This document shows positions 48,594 through 57,495 of a DNA stretch of 64,000 nucleotides, piece by piece (position 1 is the stretch's first letter; every line of letters starts with the position of its first letter). A program made the position numbers and the translations under genes. Source of the stretch: Nocardioides thalensis. GTDB taxonomy: Bacteria > Actinomycetota > Actinomycetes > Propionibacteriales > Nocardioidaceae. The DNA lies in the NCBI RefSeq assembly GCF_013410655.1, contig NZ_JACCFP010000001.1, positions 3,061,501 through 3,125,500 of the forward strand. Direction: 5' to 3'. The notes under the pieces are model-generated. The model was given only the letters and a program-made list of their open reading frames with translations. It was not told the DNA's origin and searched no databases.

Positions 48594-49798
48594 CGCGCCG
48601 GGCGCAGCCGCGCGGCCGGCCCCGAGCGCGTGCGCAGGTGGATGTTCTGGAGCAGCCCGACGGCGAGCATGCCGGCGAACATCGACGAGCCGCCGTAGGA
48701 CACGAACGGGAGCGGGACGCCGGTGACGGGCATGATCCCGAGGCACATCCCGATGTTCTGGAAGGCCTGGAAGCCGAACCAGCAGGCGATGCCGGCCGCG
48801 GCGATCCGGCCGAAGACGTCGTCGGCGCGGGTGGCGATCCGCAGGGCGCGCCACAGCACGACGCCCAGCAGCGCGACGATGAGCGCGGCGCCGACGAGGC
48901 CGAGCTCCTCCCCCGCGACCGTGAACACGAAGTCGGTGTGCTGCTCCGGCACGAAGCCCGAGCGGGTCTGCGACCCGTCGAAGAGGCCCTGGCCGAACAG
49001 GCCGCCGTTGCCGACGGCGATCCGCGCCTGCTCGACGTTGTAGCCGGCGCCGCGCGGGTCGAGGTCGGGGTTCGTGAAGGCGAGGAACCGGTCGACCTGG
49101 TACTCCTTCAGGAAGCCGCTCATCACGGCGAACGCCGCGAGCAGCACACCTCCGCCGGCGAGCCCGCCGAGCCAGCCTCGGTGGGCGCCCGACGCGGCCA
49201 GCACGCCGAAGACGGTGGCGCTGAGCACGAGCATGGTGCCGAGGTCGGGCTGCGCGAGGATCAGTACGGCGGGCGCGGCGGCCACGCAGAGCATGAGCAC
49301 GACGTCGACCGAGCCGCCGGGGTCACGGCGGCCCTCGGAGCGCTCGGCGACGACCAGCGCCATCCCGACGACCACGGCGAGCTTGGCCAGCTCCGAGGGC
49401 TGGAGCGACAGGCCGCCGATCATCAGCCACGACTGCGAGCCGTTGACGGTCGTGCCCATGGTGAGCACCAGCACCAGCCCGACGACGGCGAGCAGGTAGC
49501 CGACGGGCGCGAGGATCCGCACCCACCGGTGGTCGGTCGCGGCGACCGCGGCCATCAGGCCGACGCCGATCACGAGGTTGACGACCTGCTTGGCCATGAA
49601 CGCCCTTGGGTCGCCGCCGGTGAGGTCGTCGCGCTCGACCGTCGCCGACCACACGAGCAGGCACCCGAGCAGTCCGAGCACCAGCACCGCCCCGAGCAGG
49701 ACCCAGTCCAGCTCTCGCGCGCGGGCGACCCACGTCTCCGAGGTCGTACGGCGCGAGCGCGCCGCAGTCGTGGCGCCGGGCCGGGTCATCACGCTCAT
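48590..49798 (-). CDS. rodA: RodA, SEDS-family peptidoglycan glycosyltransferase
   Basis: 402 residues with about ten membrane helices. It polymerises glycan strands from lipid II as partner of PBP2 in lateral wall growth. SEDS hallmarks: LQPSELAKLAVVVGMA, LILAQPDLGTMLVL, the long outer loop with RIAVGNGGLFGQGLFDGSQT and EQHTDFVFTVAGEELGL, and MPVTGVPLPFVSYGGSS. Start overlaps mrdA (ATGA, 49795-49798). Confidence 0.95.
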   Translation of the reverse strand: MSVMTRPGATTAARSRRTTSETWVARARELDWVLLGAVLVLGLLGCLLVWSATVERDDLTGGDPRAFMAKQVVNLVIGVGLMAAVAATDHRWVRILAPVGYLLAVVGLVLVLTMGTTVNGSQSWLMIGGLSLQPSELAKLAVVVGMALVVAERSEGRRDPGGSVDVVLMLCVAAAPAVLILAQPDLGTMLVLSATVFGVLAASGAHRGWLGGLAGGGVLLAAFAVMSGFLKEYQVDRFLAFTNPDLDPRGAGYNVEQARIAVGNGGLFGQGLFDGSQTRSGFVPEQHTDFVFTVAGEELGLVGAALIVALLGVVLWRALRIATRADDVFGRIAAAGIACWFGFQAFQNIGMCLGIMPVTGVPLPFVSYGGSSMFAGMLAVGLLQNIHLRTRSGPAARLRPAR

Positions 49799-51939
49799 GA
49801 GTCACCCTCCTCGCGGGGCGGCAGGATCGAGCCGTCGCGGCCGAAGACCGGCAGGCCGTCCGGCGGCGTCGTACCGGGGATCGCGGCCTTGGTGGGGTCG
49901 ACGACGCCGGCCTCCTCGCCCTGGACGCCGTAGAGCGCCTCCCAGATCTTGCGGATGCCGGGGCCGGACGTGCCCGAGCCGGTGCCGCCCTGCGACACCA
50001 TCATCACGACGACGTAGTCGTCGGTGTAGGACGCGACCCACGAGGTCGACTGCTTGCCGTAGACCTCGGCCGAGCCGGTCTTGGCGCGGACGACGACGTC
50101 GTCGAGCGGGAACCCGCCCATTCGCCAGGCCATGGTGCCGACGCGGGTGACGTTCTTCAGCGCCTCGTCGATGTAGGTGAGCACGTGGTCGGGCAGGTCC
50201 ACGCGACCCTGCACCGACGGCTTGATCCGGCGGATCACCTCGCCGGACGGCGAGACGATCGCCTTGCCGATCCGCGGCTCGTAGAGCGTGCCGCCGTTGG
50301 CGAGGGCGCCGTACGCGCGGGCCAGCTGGAGCGGCGTGACGATCGTGTCGCCCTGGCCGATCGCGAAGTTGGCGGCATCGCCGGCGCGGTAGGCGTAGCC
50401 CTCGATGCAGAACTCGCGCGCGAAGAGGTAGACGAAGTCGCTGGTCTTCTCGTCCTGCGGCTTCTCCGCGATGTCGCAGTAATAGTCCTTCTGGGACTTG
50501 TAATAGTCGCGCTTCCACTCGCGGTCGGCGATCCGGCCCGCGGCCTCGCCCGGGATGTCGATGCCGGTCGGGCTGCCGAAGCCGAAGTCCTTGGCCTCCT
50601 CGACCAGCGGGTCCTTCGCGTCGACGTCGGCGACGTCGGAGCCGTACTTGGCCCAGTAGTTGTAGCCGACCCGGTAGAAGAAGGTGTTGCACGAGACCTC
50701 GAGCGCCTTCGCGAACGAGATCGGCCCGTAGGCACCGGATTCGTAGTTCTTGAACGCCCGGTTGCCGACGGTGAACGACGACGAGCAGTCGAGGATCGTG
50801 TCGGTGCCGTAGCCGTTGGTCAGCGCACCTGCCGTCATGAACGGCTTCCACGTCGAGCCGGGCGCGAACTGGCCCTGGGTCGCGCGGCCGAGCAGCGGCG
50901 TGCCCGCGGCCTCGGAGTAGAGCCGCGCGAGCTGCTTCTCGGTGATGCCGCCCGCCCACACCGACGGGTCGTACGTCGGCTGCGAGGCCATCGCGACGAT
51001 CCGGCCGGTGTCTGCCTCCATCACGATCGCGGCCCCGGAGTCGGCCTCGTAGGGCCGGCCGGTCACGGTGTCGACGGTGCCGCGCGCGGTCATGATCATG
51101 TCGTGGAGCTGCTTCTCCACCACCGACTGCACCTTGGCGTCGATCGAGGTCACCAGTGTGTCGCCCGGCTGGGCCGCGAGGTCGCTGACGTCGCCGAGCA
51201 CCCGCCCGTTGGAGTCGACCGCGACCCGCTGGTAGCCGGGCTGGCCGCGCAGCCACGCGTCGTACTCCTTCTCGACGCCGGCGCGGCCCACGACCGACGC
51301 GCCGTTGACCGAGGTGTCGCCGGCCGTCTCCGCGGCGTCGAGCTCGTCCTTGGTGACCGGGCTCAGGTAGCCCAGCACGTGCGCGGCGTTGATGCCGAAG
51401 GGCTCGGGATACTCGCGGACCGTCTGCTCCTCGGCGATCACGCCCGGGAAGTCCTCGGCCTGCTCCTTGATCCGCAGCGCGGCGGACTGCGGCACGTCGG
51501 TGGCGACGGGCACCGGCTGGTACGGGGAGCCGTTCCAGCACATTCCCGGCACCGCGCCCTCGGTGCCGCACAGCACCAGCCGCTTGGCGATGGCGCGGGG
51601 ACGCTCGCCGATGACCTTCCCCGTACGACGCAGCAGCTTGCGCCGTACTTCCGGCTCCATCTTGCCGAGCAGCGTCGTGTCGATCGAGACGACCCACGTG
51701 AGCCGGTTGGTGACCAGCGGGCGGCCCATGGCGTCGACGATCAGCCCGCGCTGCGGCTGGACGACGATCTCGCGGACCGACTGGGCTGCGGCCTGGCCCT
51801 GGTAGTCCTCGCCGGAGAGCACCTGGAGATACCACAGCCGGACGCCGAGCGTGGCGAGCAGCGAGAAGACCAGCGCCTGGATCACGACCAGCCGGAGCCG
51901 GCCGCGCTGGTCCCGGGGACGCGTGTCAGCAGCGCTCAT
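49795..51939 (-). CDS. mrdA: Penicillin-binding protein 2 (class B, elongasome)
   Basis: 714 residues. A single N-terminal membrane helix (LRLVVIQALVFSLLATLGV), a dimerisation domain with PQRGLIVDAMGRPL, and the transpeptidase domain: the catalytic Ser in PGSTWKPF around residue 360, SCN (EVSCNTF), and KTGSAEV. It cross-links glycan made by RodA. Two extra Cys-containing insertions (LCGTEGAVPGMCWNG, DYYCDIAEKPQDE) are notable. Start overlaps mreD as ATGA (51936-51939). Confidence 0.95.
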   Translation of the reverse strand: MSAADTRPRDQRGRLRLVVIQALVFSLLATLGVRLWYLQVLSGEDYQGQAAAQSVREIVVQPQRGLIVDAMGRPLVTNRLTWVVSIDTTLLGKMEPEVRRKLLRRTGKVIGERPRAIAKRLVLCGTEGAVPGMCWNGSPYQPVPVATDVPQSAALRIKEQAEDFPGVIAEEQTVREYPEPFGINAAHVLGYLSPVTKDELDAAETAGDTSVNGASVVGRAGVEKEYDAWLRGQPGYQRVAVDSNGRVLGDVSDLAAQPGDTLVTSIDAKVQSVVEKQLHDMIMTARGTVDTVTGRPYEADSGAAIVMEADTGRIVAMASQPTYDPSVWAGGITEKQLARLYSEAAGTPLLGRATQGQFAPGSTWKPFMTAGALTNGYGTDTILDCSSSFTVGNRAFKNYESGAYGPISFAKALEVSCNTFFYRVGYNYWAKYGSDVADVDAKDPLVEEAKDFGFGSPTGIDIPGEAAGRIADREWKRDYYKSQKDYYCDIAEKPQDEKTSDFVYLFAREFCIEGYAYRAGDAANFAIGQGDTIVTPLQLARAYGALANGGTLYEPRIGKAIVSPSGEVIRRIKPSVQGRVDLPDHVLTYIDEALKNVTRVGTMAWRMGGFPLDDVVVRAKTGSAEVYGKQSTSWVASYTDDYVVVMMVSQGGTGSGTSGPGIRKIWEALYGVQGEEAGVVDPTKAAIPGTTPPDGLPVFGRDGSILPPREEGDS

Positions 51940-52622
51940 CGGCTTTTCGGGGTCCCCGCGGCGTTGTTCGCCGGAGGAGCGAAGCGGGGGAGGCGAAGAA
52001 CGTCGTGGGGTGTTTCGACGGTGGTCCTCCGGGGCAGGCGCGGCGTCACCCGCAGCCGGTCGTCGCGGGCGCCGGACAGCGTGGCGTAGAGCCAGGTGGT
52101 GGCCGGCACGACGACCAGCGCGAACGCGACGTCCCAGACCAGCGAGATGCCCACGACCTCGAGCAGGCCGCCGACGGCGCCGTCCTGGTCGCCGAGTAGC
52201 AGGCCGCTGAGCACGAACGTGGACGTGCCGATGAACGACCCTCCGGCGGCGGCCGCAGCGACGACCGCCCACGGCGGCCGGGTGCGGGCCGTCTGCTCCA
52301 GCGGACCGGGAGCGACGGGCTGGTGGTCGTGCACGAGCCGGCTGACGACGTAGCCGACGACGAGCAGCGCGAGCGCCCACCGGCCGGCCAGGTGGTCGGC
52401 CGGGGGTGCCAGGTCGAGCAGAAGACCGGCGCCGAAGCCGGTCAGCGTCGCGAACTTCGGGTCGGTGACGAGGGCGGTCGCGACCACGACGAGGAGCACC
52501 AGACCGGGGCCGACGCCCTGCCAGGTGAAGAGCGGGGCGAACTCCGGGAGCACGGTGACCTGGAGCAGCAGCGCGCCGACGACCGCGACCAGCACGGCGA
52601 GCAGGCGGGACGTCGTACGCAT
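51936..52622 (-). CDS. mreD: MreD rod shape-determining membrane protein
   Basis: 228 residues, hydrophobic helices along most of the chain (LLAVLVAVVGALLLQVTVLP, GVGPGLVLLVVVATALV, FGAGLLLDLAPPADHLAGRW, VVGYVVSRLV), the last 40 residues being a basic tail. LLDLAPPADHLAGRWAL is the MreD family block. Position between mreC and mrdA supports it. Its ATG shares one base with the mreC stop (TGATG). Confidence 0.88.
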   Translation of the reverse strand: MRTTSRLLAVLVAVVGALLLQVTVLPEFAPLFTWQGVGPGLVLLVVVATALVTDPKFATLTGFGAGLLLDLAPPADHLAGRWALALLVVGYVVSRLVHDHQPVAPGPLEQTARTRPPWAVVAAAAAGGSFIGTSTFVLSGLLLGDQDGAVGGLLEVVGISLVWDVAFALVVVPATTWLYATLSGARDDRLRVTPRLPRRTTVETPHDVLRLPRFAPPANNAAGTPKSR

Positions 52623-53578
52623 CAGCCGCAGCTCCCGTCGGCCTCGATGACGGCGTGGGTACTACCGGACGGCACGACGACGCCGACCAGGTCGAGCGAG
52701 GTGAAGTCGACGTAGGGCTCCAGCACCGCGCGGTAGGAGGTGTCGCGCAGCGACTCGTAGACGCGCGAGACGGAGCCGATCGGGACGCCGGCCACGTACG
52801 GCGCGCCGCCCTCGCTGCCCCAGGTGACCACCGGCTGGCCCTGCTCGGGGATCACCGAGCGGTCGGCCAGCTGGAGGTCGAGGCGACCGTCGTCGCCGGC
52901 CTCCCCGCGGCCGTGCACGAACCCGAGCTCCATCGAGTCGCCGACCCTGCCGCCGACGGTCGACTCCGGGTCGACGGCGAGCAGCACGGTGGCGGTGTGG
53001 CTGGTCACCGAGGTGACCCGGCCGACCAGCCCGTCGCGGTTGAGCACCGTCATGTCGGGGTGCAGGCCGCTGTCGGAGCCGGCGTCGATCGTCACGGTGT
53101 CGGAGAACGACTGCGCGCCGCCGATGGCGATGACGCGCGCCGCGGTCAGCGCGTAGCCGAGGTCGCCCGCGATCGCGCACAGGCCGCGCAGGTCAGCGAC
53201 CCGGTTGTCGTCGTAGGCGTCGGTGCGCAGCTCACGGCGCAGGTCGGCGTTCAGCTCCTCGAGCTCGGCGACGTCGGCGCGGAGCGAGTCGTTGGTGCGC
53301 AGCGCGCCGGGGAGCGCGGCGATCGGGCCGACCAGTGCGCTCACCCCTGCCTCGACCGGGCCCAGCACCTCGCCGGCGGTACGGCGGGCCGCGGCGACCG
53401 GCGAGTCGGCGCCGCCCGCCTTGTCGACGACCATGAGGGTCACGCACGCGAGCACCAGGGCGACGATCATCGATCGCGACGGCAGGCCGTGCCGAGCCTC
53501 GCGCTCCAGCGGAGCGCCGACGCGACGGACCGGCCGTCGGCCGGCGTCGGTGTCCGGGCGGTTGTCGAGAGCGGTCAT
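52622..53578 (-). CDS. mreC: MreC cell-shape protein
   Basis: 318 residues. One N-terminal membrane helix (MIVALVLACVTLMVVDKAGG), a coiled-coil stretch (LRADVAELEELNADLRREL), then the beta-rich MreC domain (ARVIAIGGAQSFSDTVTIDAG, LNRDGLVGRVTSVTSHTATV, YVDFTSLDLVGVVV). It links the wall enzymes to MreB. ATG overlaps the mreB stop by one base (TGATG). Confidence 0.92.
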   Translation of the reverse strand: MTALDNRPDTDAGRRPVRRVGAPLEREARHGLPSRSMIVALVLACVTLMVVDKAGGADSPVAAARRTAGEVLGPVEAGVSALVGPIAALPGALRTNDSLRADVAELEELNADLRRELRTDAYDDNRVADLRGLCAIAGDLGYALTAARVIAIGGAQSFSDTVTIDAGSDSGLHPDMTVLNRDGLVGRVTSVTSHTATVLLAVDPESTVGGRVGDSMELGFVHGRGEAGDDGRLDLQLADRSVIPEQGQPVVTWGSEGGAPYVAGVPIGSVSRVYESLRDTSYRAVLEPYVDFTSLDLVGVVVPSGSTHAVIEADGSCG

Positions 53579-54603
53579 CAGAACCGCCGGTGGTTCTGCA
53601 CGAGCACCTGCTGGAGCGCCTCGAACTCCTCGACGCAGCGGCCGGCGCCGAGCGCGACGGACACCAGCGGGTCGTCGGCGACGTGGACCGGCATCCCGGT
53701 CTCGTGGCGGATCCGCTCGTCGAGGCCGCGGAGCAGGGCGCCGCCGCCGGTGAGCACGATGCCGCGGTCCATGATGTCGCCGGCGAGCTCGGGCGGGGTC
53801 TGGTCGAGCGTGACCCGCACGGCGTCGACGATCGCGTGCAGCGGCTCGTCGAGCGCCTTGCGGACGTCGGCGCTGCTGACGGTGACGGTGCGCGGGAGGC
53901 CCGACACCAGGTCGCGGCCGCGGACCTCGCCGTCCGGCTCCCCCGGCGCCGGGAACGCGGAGCCGAGCTGGATCTTCACGTCCTCGGCGGTGCGCTCGCC
54001 GACCATCAGGCCGTGCTCCTTCTTGAGCCAGGCGATGATCGCGTGGTCGAGGTCGTCGCCTGCCGTGCGGATGCTCAGGCTGGTCACGATGCCGCCGAGG
54101 GAGATCACGGCCACCTCGGTCGTGCCGCCGCCCACGTCGACCACCATGTTGCCGGTGGGCTCGTGGACCGGGAGCCCGGCGCCGATCGCCGCGGCCATCG
54201 GCTCCTCGACCACGTAGACCCGGCGGGCGCCGGCCTGGTAGCCGGCCTCCTTCACCGCGCGCTGCTCGACCGGCGTGATCGAGCTCGGCACGCAGATGAC
54301 CATCCGCGGCTTCGCGAAGTACCTGCGCCGGTGGACCCGGGCGATGAACGACCGGAGCATCTGCTCGGTCGCCTCGAAGTCGGCGATCACGCCGTCCTTC
54401 AGCGGGCGCAGCGCGGTGATCTCGTCGGGGGTGCGGCCCATCATCTTCTTGGCGTCGTGGCCGACCGCGATGACCTCGCCGCTGGCGTCGTTGAGAGCGA
54501 CGACGCTCGGCTCGTCGACGAGCACCCCGCGGCGCCGTACGTAGACGAGCGTGTTGGCGGTGCCGAGGTCGACGGCCAGGTCCCGACCGATGACGGAGTT
54601 CAC
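53578..54603 (-). CDS. mreB: MreB actin-like cytoskeletal protein
   Basis: 341 residues. ATPase actin fold: DLAVDLGTANTLVYVRRRG near the N terminus, PSSITPVEQRAVKEAGYQAG, NMVVDVGGGTTEVAVIS and GIVLTGGGALLRGLDERI. It guides peptidoglycan synthesis along the rod and begins the operon mreB-mreC-mreD-mrdA-rodA-HIT-HAD. GTG at 54603 begins NSVIGRDLAVDLGT, the usual MreB start. The upstream in-frame ATG at 54702 would add 33 residues of atypical sequence. Tandem-repeat DNA lies upstream. Confidence 0.95.
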   Translation of the reverse strand: MNSVIGRDLAVDLGTANTLVYVRRRGVLVDEPSVVALNDASGEVIAVGHDAKKMMGRTPDEITALRPLKDGVIADFEATEQMLRSFIARVHRRRYFAKPRMVICVPSSITPVEQRAVKEAGYQAGARRVYVVEEPMAAAIGAGLPVHEPTGNMVVDVGGGTTEVAVISLGGIVTSLSIRTAGDDLDHAIIAWLKKEHGLMVGERTAEDVKIQLGSAFPAPGEPDGEVRGRDLVSGLPRTVTVSSADVRKALDEPLHAIVDAVRVTLDQTPPELAGDIMDRGIVLTGGGALLRGLDERIRHETGMPVHVADDPLVSVALGAGRCVEEFEALQQVLVQNHRRF

Positions 54604-54781
54604 CCTCAAGGCATGCCTCGCAGCGCTCACGTGCGCGACGGGGAAGCCGCCGCCTCCCGTCAGGGTGGCGCCGGGGAAGGCGCCGAGCGCACGATCCGAC
54701 ACCCTCCACCTGTGAGAGTAGGTAAGGATGTGACGGGTGGGACGACGCCACGCCGAGGGCGTGTCCTACCAGATGGCCTGC

Positions 54782-54913
54782 CGAATCATGCCTCGTGGTC
54801 CGCCGAGTCATGCCTCATGGCGGGCCGAGTCGTGCCTCATGGCGGGCCGAGTCATGCCTCATGGTCCGCCGAGTCATGCCTCATGGTCCGCCGAGTCGTA
54901 CCTCACGGCCTGC
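54782..54913. repeat. Tandem array 1: six 22-bp units upstream of mreB
   Basis: Six adjacent 22-bp units starting at 54782, 54804, 54826, 54848, 54870 and 54892, consensus CGAGTCATGCCTCATGG followed by TCCGC or CGGGC. Units 4 and 5 are identical; the outer ones are degenerate. The 22-bp period is not a multiple of three, which argues against coding. Confidence 0.9.
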
Positions 54914-54963
54914 GGAGATGTCCTTCATCGGTCGACCGAGTACGGTGCCCCGCCGAATTGAGC

Positions 54964-55085
54964 CACGGCGTACAACTCGGCGCACCACGGCGTACAACTC
55001 GGCGCACCACGGCGTACAACTCGGCGCACCACGGCGTACAACTCGGCGCACCACGGCGCACAACTCGGCGCACAACTCGGCGCAC
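54964..55085. repeat. Tandem array 2: five 22-bp units plus a partial one, next to ndk
   Basis: Units start at 54964, 54986, 55008, 55030 and 55052, followed by a truncated copy to 55085. Consensus CACGGCGTACAACTCGGCGC plus AC. The first four are identical; the fifth has a T-to-C change. Unrelated in sequence to array 1 but with the same period. Confidence 0.92.
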
Positions 55086-55102
55086 CACGAGGGGTGATTC
55101 GA

Positions 55103-55510
55103 CTACAGGTTCGGGAACCAGAGCGCGATCTCGCGCTCGGCCGACTCGGGCGAGTCGGAGCCGTGCACCAGGTTCTCGCGGTTCGACAGCGAGAGGTCGC
55201 CCCGGATCGTGCCCGGGGCGGCCTTGCGTCCGTCGGTCGCGCCGTTGATCGCGCGCACGACCTCGATCGCCTCGTCGCCCTCGAGCACGAGCGCGACGAG
55301 CGGGCCGCTGGTGACGAAGTCACGCAGCGGCGGGTAGAAGTCCTTCTCGACGTGCTCGTGGTAGTGGGCGTCGGCCTGCCCGGCGTCGATCGTGCGGTGC
55401 TCCATCGCCACGATCGAGAGGCCCTTGGCCTCGAAGCGGGACAGCACCTCGCCCACCAGGCCGCGGCGGACGGCGTCGGGCTTGATCAGGACCAGCGTGC
55501 GTTGGGTCAC
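55103..55510 (-). CDS. ndk: Nucleoside diphosphate kinase
   Basis: 135 residues, standard length. It transfers the gamma phosphate between nucleoside di- and triphosphates via phosphohistidine H116 in NLVHGSDSPESAEREI. The N terminus TQRTLVLIKPDAVRRGLVGE is diagnostic. GTG at 55510 is leaderless, 7 bp after a TAGGGT box. Its last bases are followed at once by the 22-bp array 2. Confidence 0.97.
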   Translation of the reverse strand: MTQRTLVLIKPDAVRRGLVGEVLSRFEAKGLSIVAMEHRTIDAGQADAHYHEHVEKDFYPPLRDFVTSGPLVALVLEGDEAIEVVRAINGATDGRKAAPGTIRGDLSLSNRENLVHGSDSPESAEREIALWFPNL

Positions 55511-55517
55511 GCGCAGG

Positions 55518-55523
55518 ACCCTA
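55518..55523 (-). promoter_or_regulatory. -10 box of ndk (leaderless), overlapping the stop codon of the ycaQ-like gene
   Basis: TAGGGT on the minus strand. Its TAG (55521-55523) is also the stop codon of the upstream gene. Confidence 0.55.
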
Positions 55524-56720
55524 TAAGCCCGCCACCTCCGCCGCGAGGGCAGGTGCCAGGTCGCCCAGAGGGGCCACGACGATGTCGGCGAGACCGAGCC
55601 AGCCGGCGAGCCGGCGGAGCTCGGCCGCGAGCTCCGCGGCCGTGTCGGGCGGCGCGCCCGGCTCGGCGTACGCCGCGTGGACGAGCAGCCGCCCGGTGGC
55701 ACGGTCGGCCTTGAGGTCGACCCGGCCGACGATCCGGTCGCCGAGGAGGAACGGGAGCACGTAGTAGCCGTGGACCCGCTTGTCCTTCGGCACGTAGATC
55801 TCGATGCGGTAGAAGAAGTCGAAGAGCGCCTCAGTGCGGGCCCGCTCCCACACCACCGGGTCGAACGGGCTCAGCAGGGCGCGGGCGGCCACCCGGCGCG
55901 GGAGCCGGGCGTCGCGGTGGAGGTAAGCCGGGCGCTTCCACCCCTCGACCTCGACCGGCAGGAGCTCGCCGGCCTCGACCAGAGCGGCCACCGCGGCGGC
56001 GGTGTCGGCGACGGTCATCCGGTAGTAGTCGCGCAGGTCCTGCACCGTCGCGACCCCGTGGGACCGCGCCGCGCGGCGGACCAGCTCACGGTGCGCCTCG
56101 GCCGGCGTCGGCGTGGGCAGCGCGAGGACGTCGGCGGGGATGACCCGCTCCGGCAGGTCGTAGCGGATCTCGAACTGCCCGTTGCGGCCGGCGATCGCCA
56201 GCTCGCCGAACATGTAGAGGATGTCGAGCACCTTGCGGGTGTCGGACCAGTTCCAGCCCCAGTGCTCCTTGGTGCGGGGCGCGCCGTCGTCGAGGTCGCG
56301 CGCGGTGACGGGCCCCCGAGCGCGGACCTCCTTGAGGATGCGCTCGCGCATGGACGCGTCGCCGACGTCGCCCCACCACTTCGAGCCCTTCGCCTCGCGG
56401 TAGTAGTCCATCCGGTGCTGCATGACGGGCCAGAGCTCGACCGGCATGAACGCCTGCACGTGCGCCCAGTACTCGACCACCTTCCGCGGGCTCCGCTCGG
56501 CCGCGCGGTGGAGCAGCCCCGTGTCGTAGGGCCCCATCCGCGAGTAGAGCGGCATGTAGTGGGCCCGCTGGAGCACGTTGACCGAGTCGACCTGGAGCAC
56601 CCCGGTCCGCTCGAGGGTGCGCGCGAACGTGCGCATCGTCGGCTTCGCGTGCGGCGGGTCGAGGAAACCCTGTGCGGCCAGCGCGATCCGCCGCGCCTGG
56701 GCGAGGGAGAGCGTCTGCAC
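55521..56720 (-). CDS. YcaQ/AlkX-like DNA glycosylase (winged-helix HTH_42 family)
   Basis: 399 residues. Family landmarks: LQVDSVNVLQRAHYMPLYSR with the QVD triplet (Q43, D45), the Q-hydrophobic-D signature of the interstrand-crosslink glycosylase branch as opposed to QxQ of AlkZ; EYWAHVQAFMPVELWPVMQHR; and the C-terminal LLSPFDPVVWERARTEALFDF with FFYRIEIYVPKDKRVHGYYV. These enzymes unhook crosslinks or excise bulky alkyl adducts. GTG at 56720 is leaderless. Its stop overlaps the ndk -10 box. Confidence 0.87.
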   Translation of the reverse strand: MQTLSLAQARRIALAAQGFLDPPHAKPTMRTFARTLERTGVLQVDSVNVLQRAHYMPLYSRMGPYDTGLLHRAAERSPRKVVEYWAHVQAFMPVELWPVMQHRMDYYREAKGSKWWGDVGDASMRERILKEVRARGPVTARDLDDGAPRTKEHWGWNWSDTRKVLDILYMFGELAIAGRNGQFEIRYDLPERVIPADVLALPTPTPAEAHRELVRRAARSHGVATVQDLRDYYRMTVADTAAAVAALVEAGELLPVEVEGWKRPAYLHRDARLPRRVAARALLSPFDPVVWERARTEALFDFFYRIEIYVPKDKRVHGYYVLPFLLGDRIVGRVDLKADRATGRLLVHAAYAEPGAPPDTAAELAAELRRLAGWLGLADIVVAPLGDLAPALAAEVAGL

Positions 56721-56726
56721 GGCAGC

Positions 56727-56732
56727 AGGCTA
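56727..56732 (-). promoter_or_regulatory. -10 box of the YcaQ-like gene (leaderless)
   Basis: TAGCCT on the minus strand, 6 bases before the GTG at 56720. Confidence 0.5.
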
Positions 56733-56767
56733 GGGCCCGCCGCCGACAGCGTGGGACCGCGGAGCGG

Positions 56768-57448
56768 TCAGCTGAGCTCGACGATCTTCTCGCGGACGGC
56801 GTACATGACGGCCTCCATCCGCGAGTGCAGCTGGAGCTTCTCCAGCATGTTGCGCACGTGGTTCTTGACGGTGTTCTCGCTGATCGCGAGCCGCTGCGCG
56901 ACGTCGCGGTTGCTGAGGCCCTTGGCCACCAGCCGCAGCACGTCGAGCTCGCGCTCGGTGAGCTTGAGCGCGGCGCCGGTGACCTTGTCGGGCTTGGACA
57001 TGGTCTTGAACTCGTCGATGAGCTTGGCGGCCATCGACGGGCTGATCAGCGACTGGCCGTCGGCCACGACGCGGATGCCCTGCGCGACCTCCTCGATCGA
57101 GGAGTCCTTGAGGAGGTAGCCGGAGGCGCCGTTCTTGACCGCCTCGTAGAGGTCGGCCTCCTCGTCGGACATCGTCAGCATCACGATCTTGGCCGACGGC
57201 ACGGTCTCCTTGATCGCCACGCACGCCTCGATGCCGGACTGCTTCGGCATCCGCACGTCGAGCAGCACGACGTCGGGGGCCGCGCTCTTCGCGAGCTCGA
57301 CCCCCTCCACGCCGTTGCTGGCCTCGCCGACGACCTCGATGCCGGCCTCGCTGCCCAGCAGCATCGTCATGCCGCGCCGGAAGAGCTCCTGGTCGTCGAC
57401 CACGAGCACGCGGACAGGCTCGGTTCCAGTTCCCACGAGTCGCATCAT
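56768..57448 (-). CDS. Response regulator, NarL/LuxR family
   Basis: 226 residues. The receiver domain has VLVVDDQELFRRGM and phosphoacceptor D64 in VVLLDVRMPKQSG, plus MLTMSDEEADLYEAVKNGA. The LuxR-type HTH follows: LTERELDVLRLVAKGLSNRDV and ENTVKNHVRNMLEKL. No histidine kinase is adjacent. Its place directly after hpf in the same direction is also found in Streptomyces next to the lpqB-mtrB-mtrA block, so it is part of an old neighbourhood. The first of two adjacent ATG codons is used. Confidence 0.92.
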   Translation of the reverse strand: MMRLVGTGTEPVRVLVVDDQELFRRGMTMLLGSEAGIEVVGEASNGVEGVELAKSAAPDVVLLDVRMPKQSGIEACVAIKETVPSAKIVMLTMSDEEADLYEAVKNGASGYLLKDSSIEEVAQGIRVVADGQSLISPSMAAKLIDEFKTMSKPDKVTGAALKLTERELDVLRLVAKGLSNRDVAQRLAISENTVKNHVRNMLEKLQLHSRMEAVMYAVREKIVELS

Positions 57449-57495
57449 GGCACGGACAGAACGGGCATCGCGTCCGCGCCCGGAGGGCGAGGCGC

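Larger units (their letters stand above)
54604..55102. other. Gene-free interval between ndk and mreB
   Basis: 499 bp. The mreB-proximal 180 bp hold a likely mreB promoter (minus strand TACTCT around 54707-54712) and otherwise no feature. The rest is occupied by two different 22-bp tandem arrays, described separately. No open frame here is convincing. Confidence 0.6.

Noticed and set aside
54782..55085. Possible CRISPR array
   Set aside because: Units are directly adjacent with no spacers, and no cas genes are present; these are simple tandem repeats.
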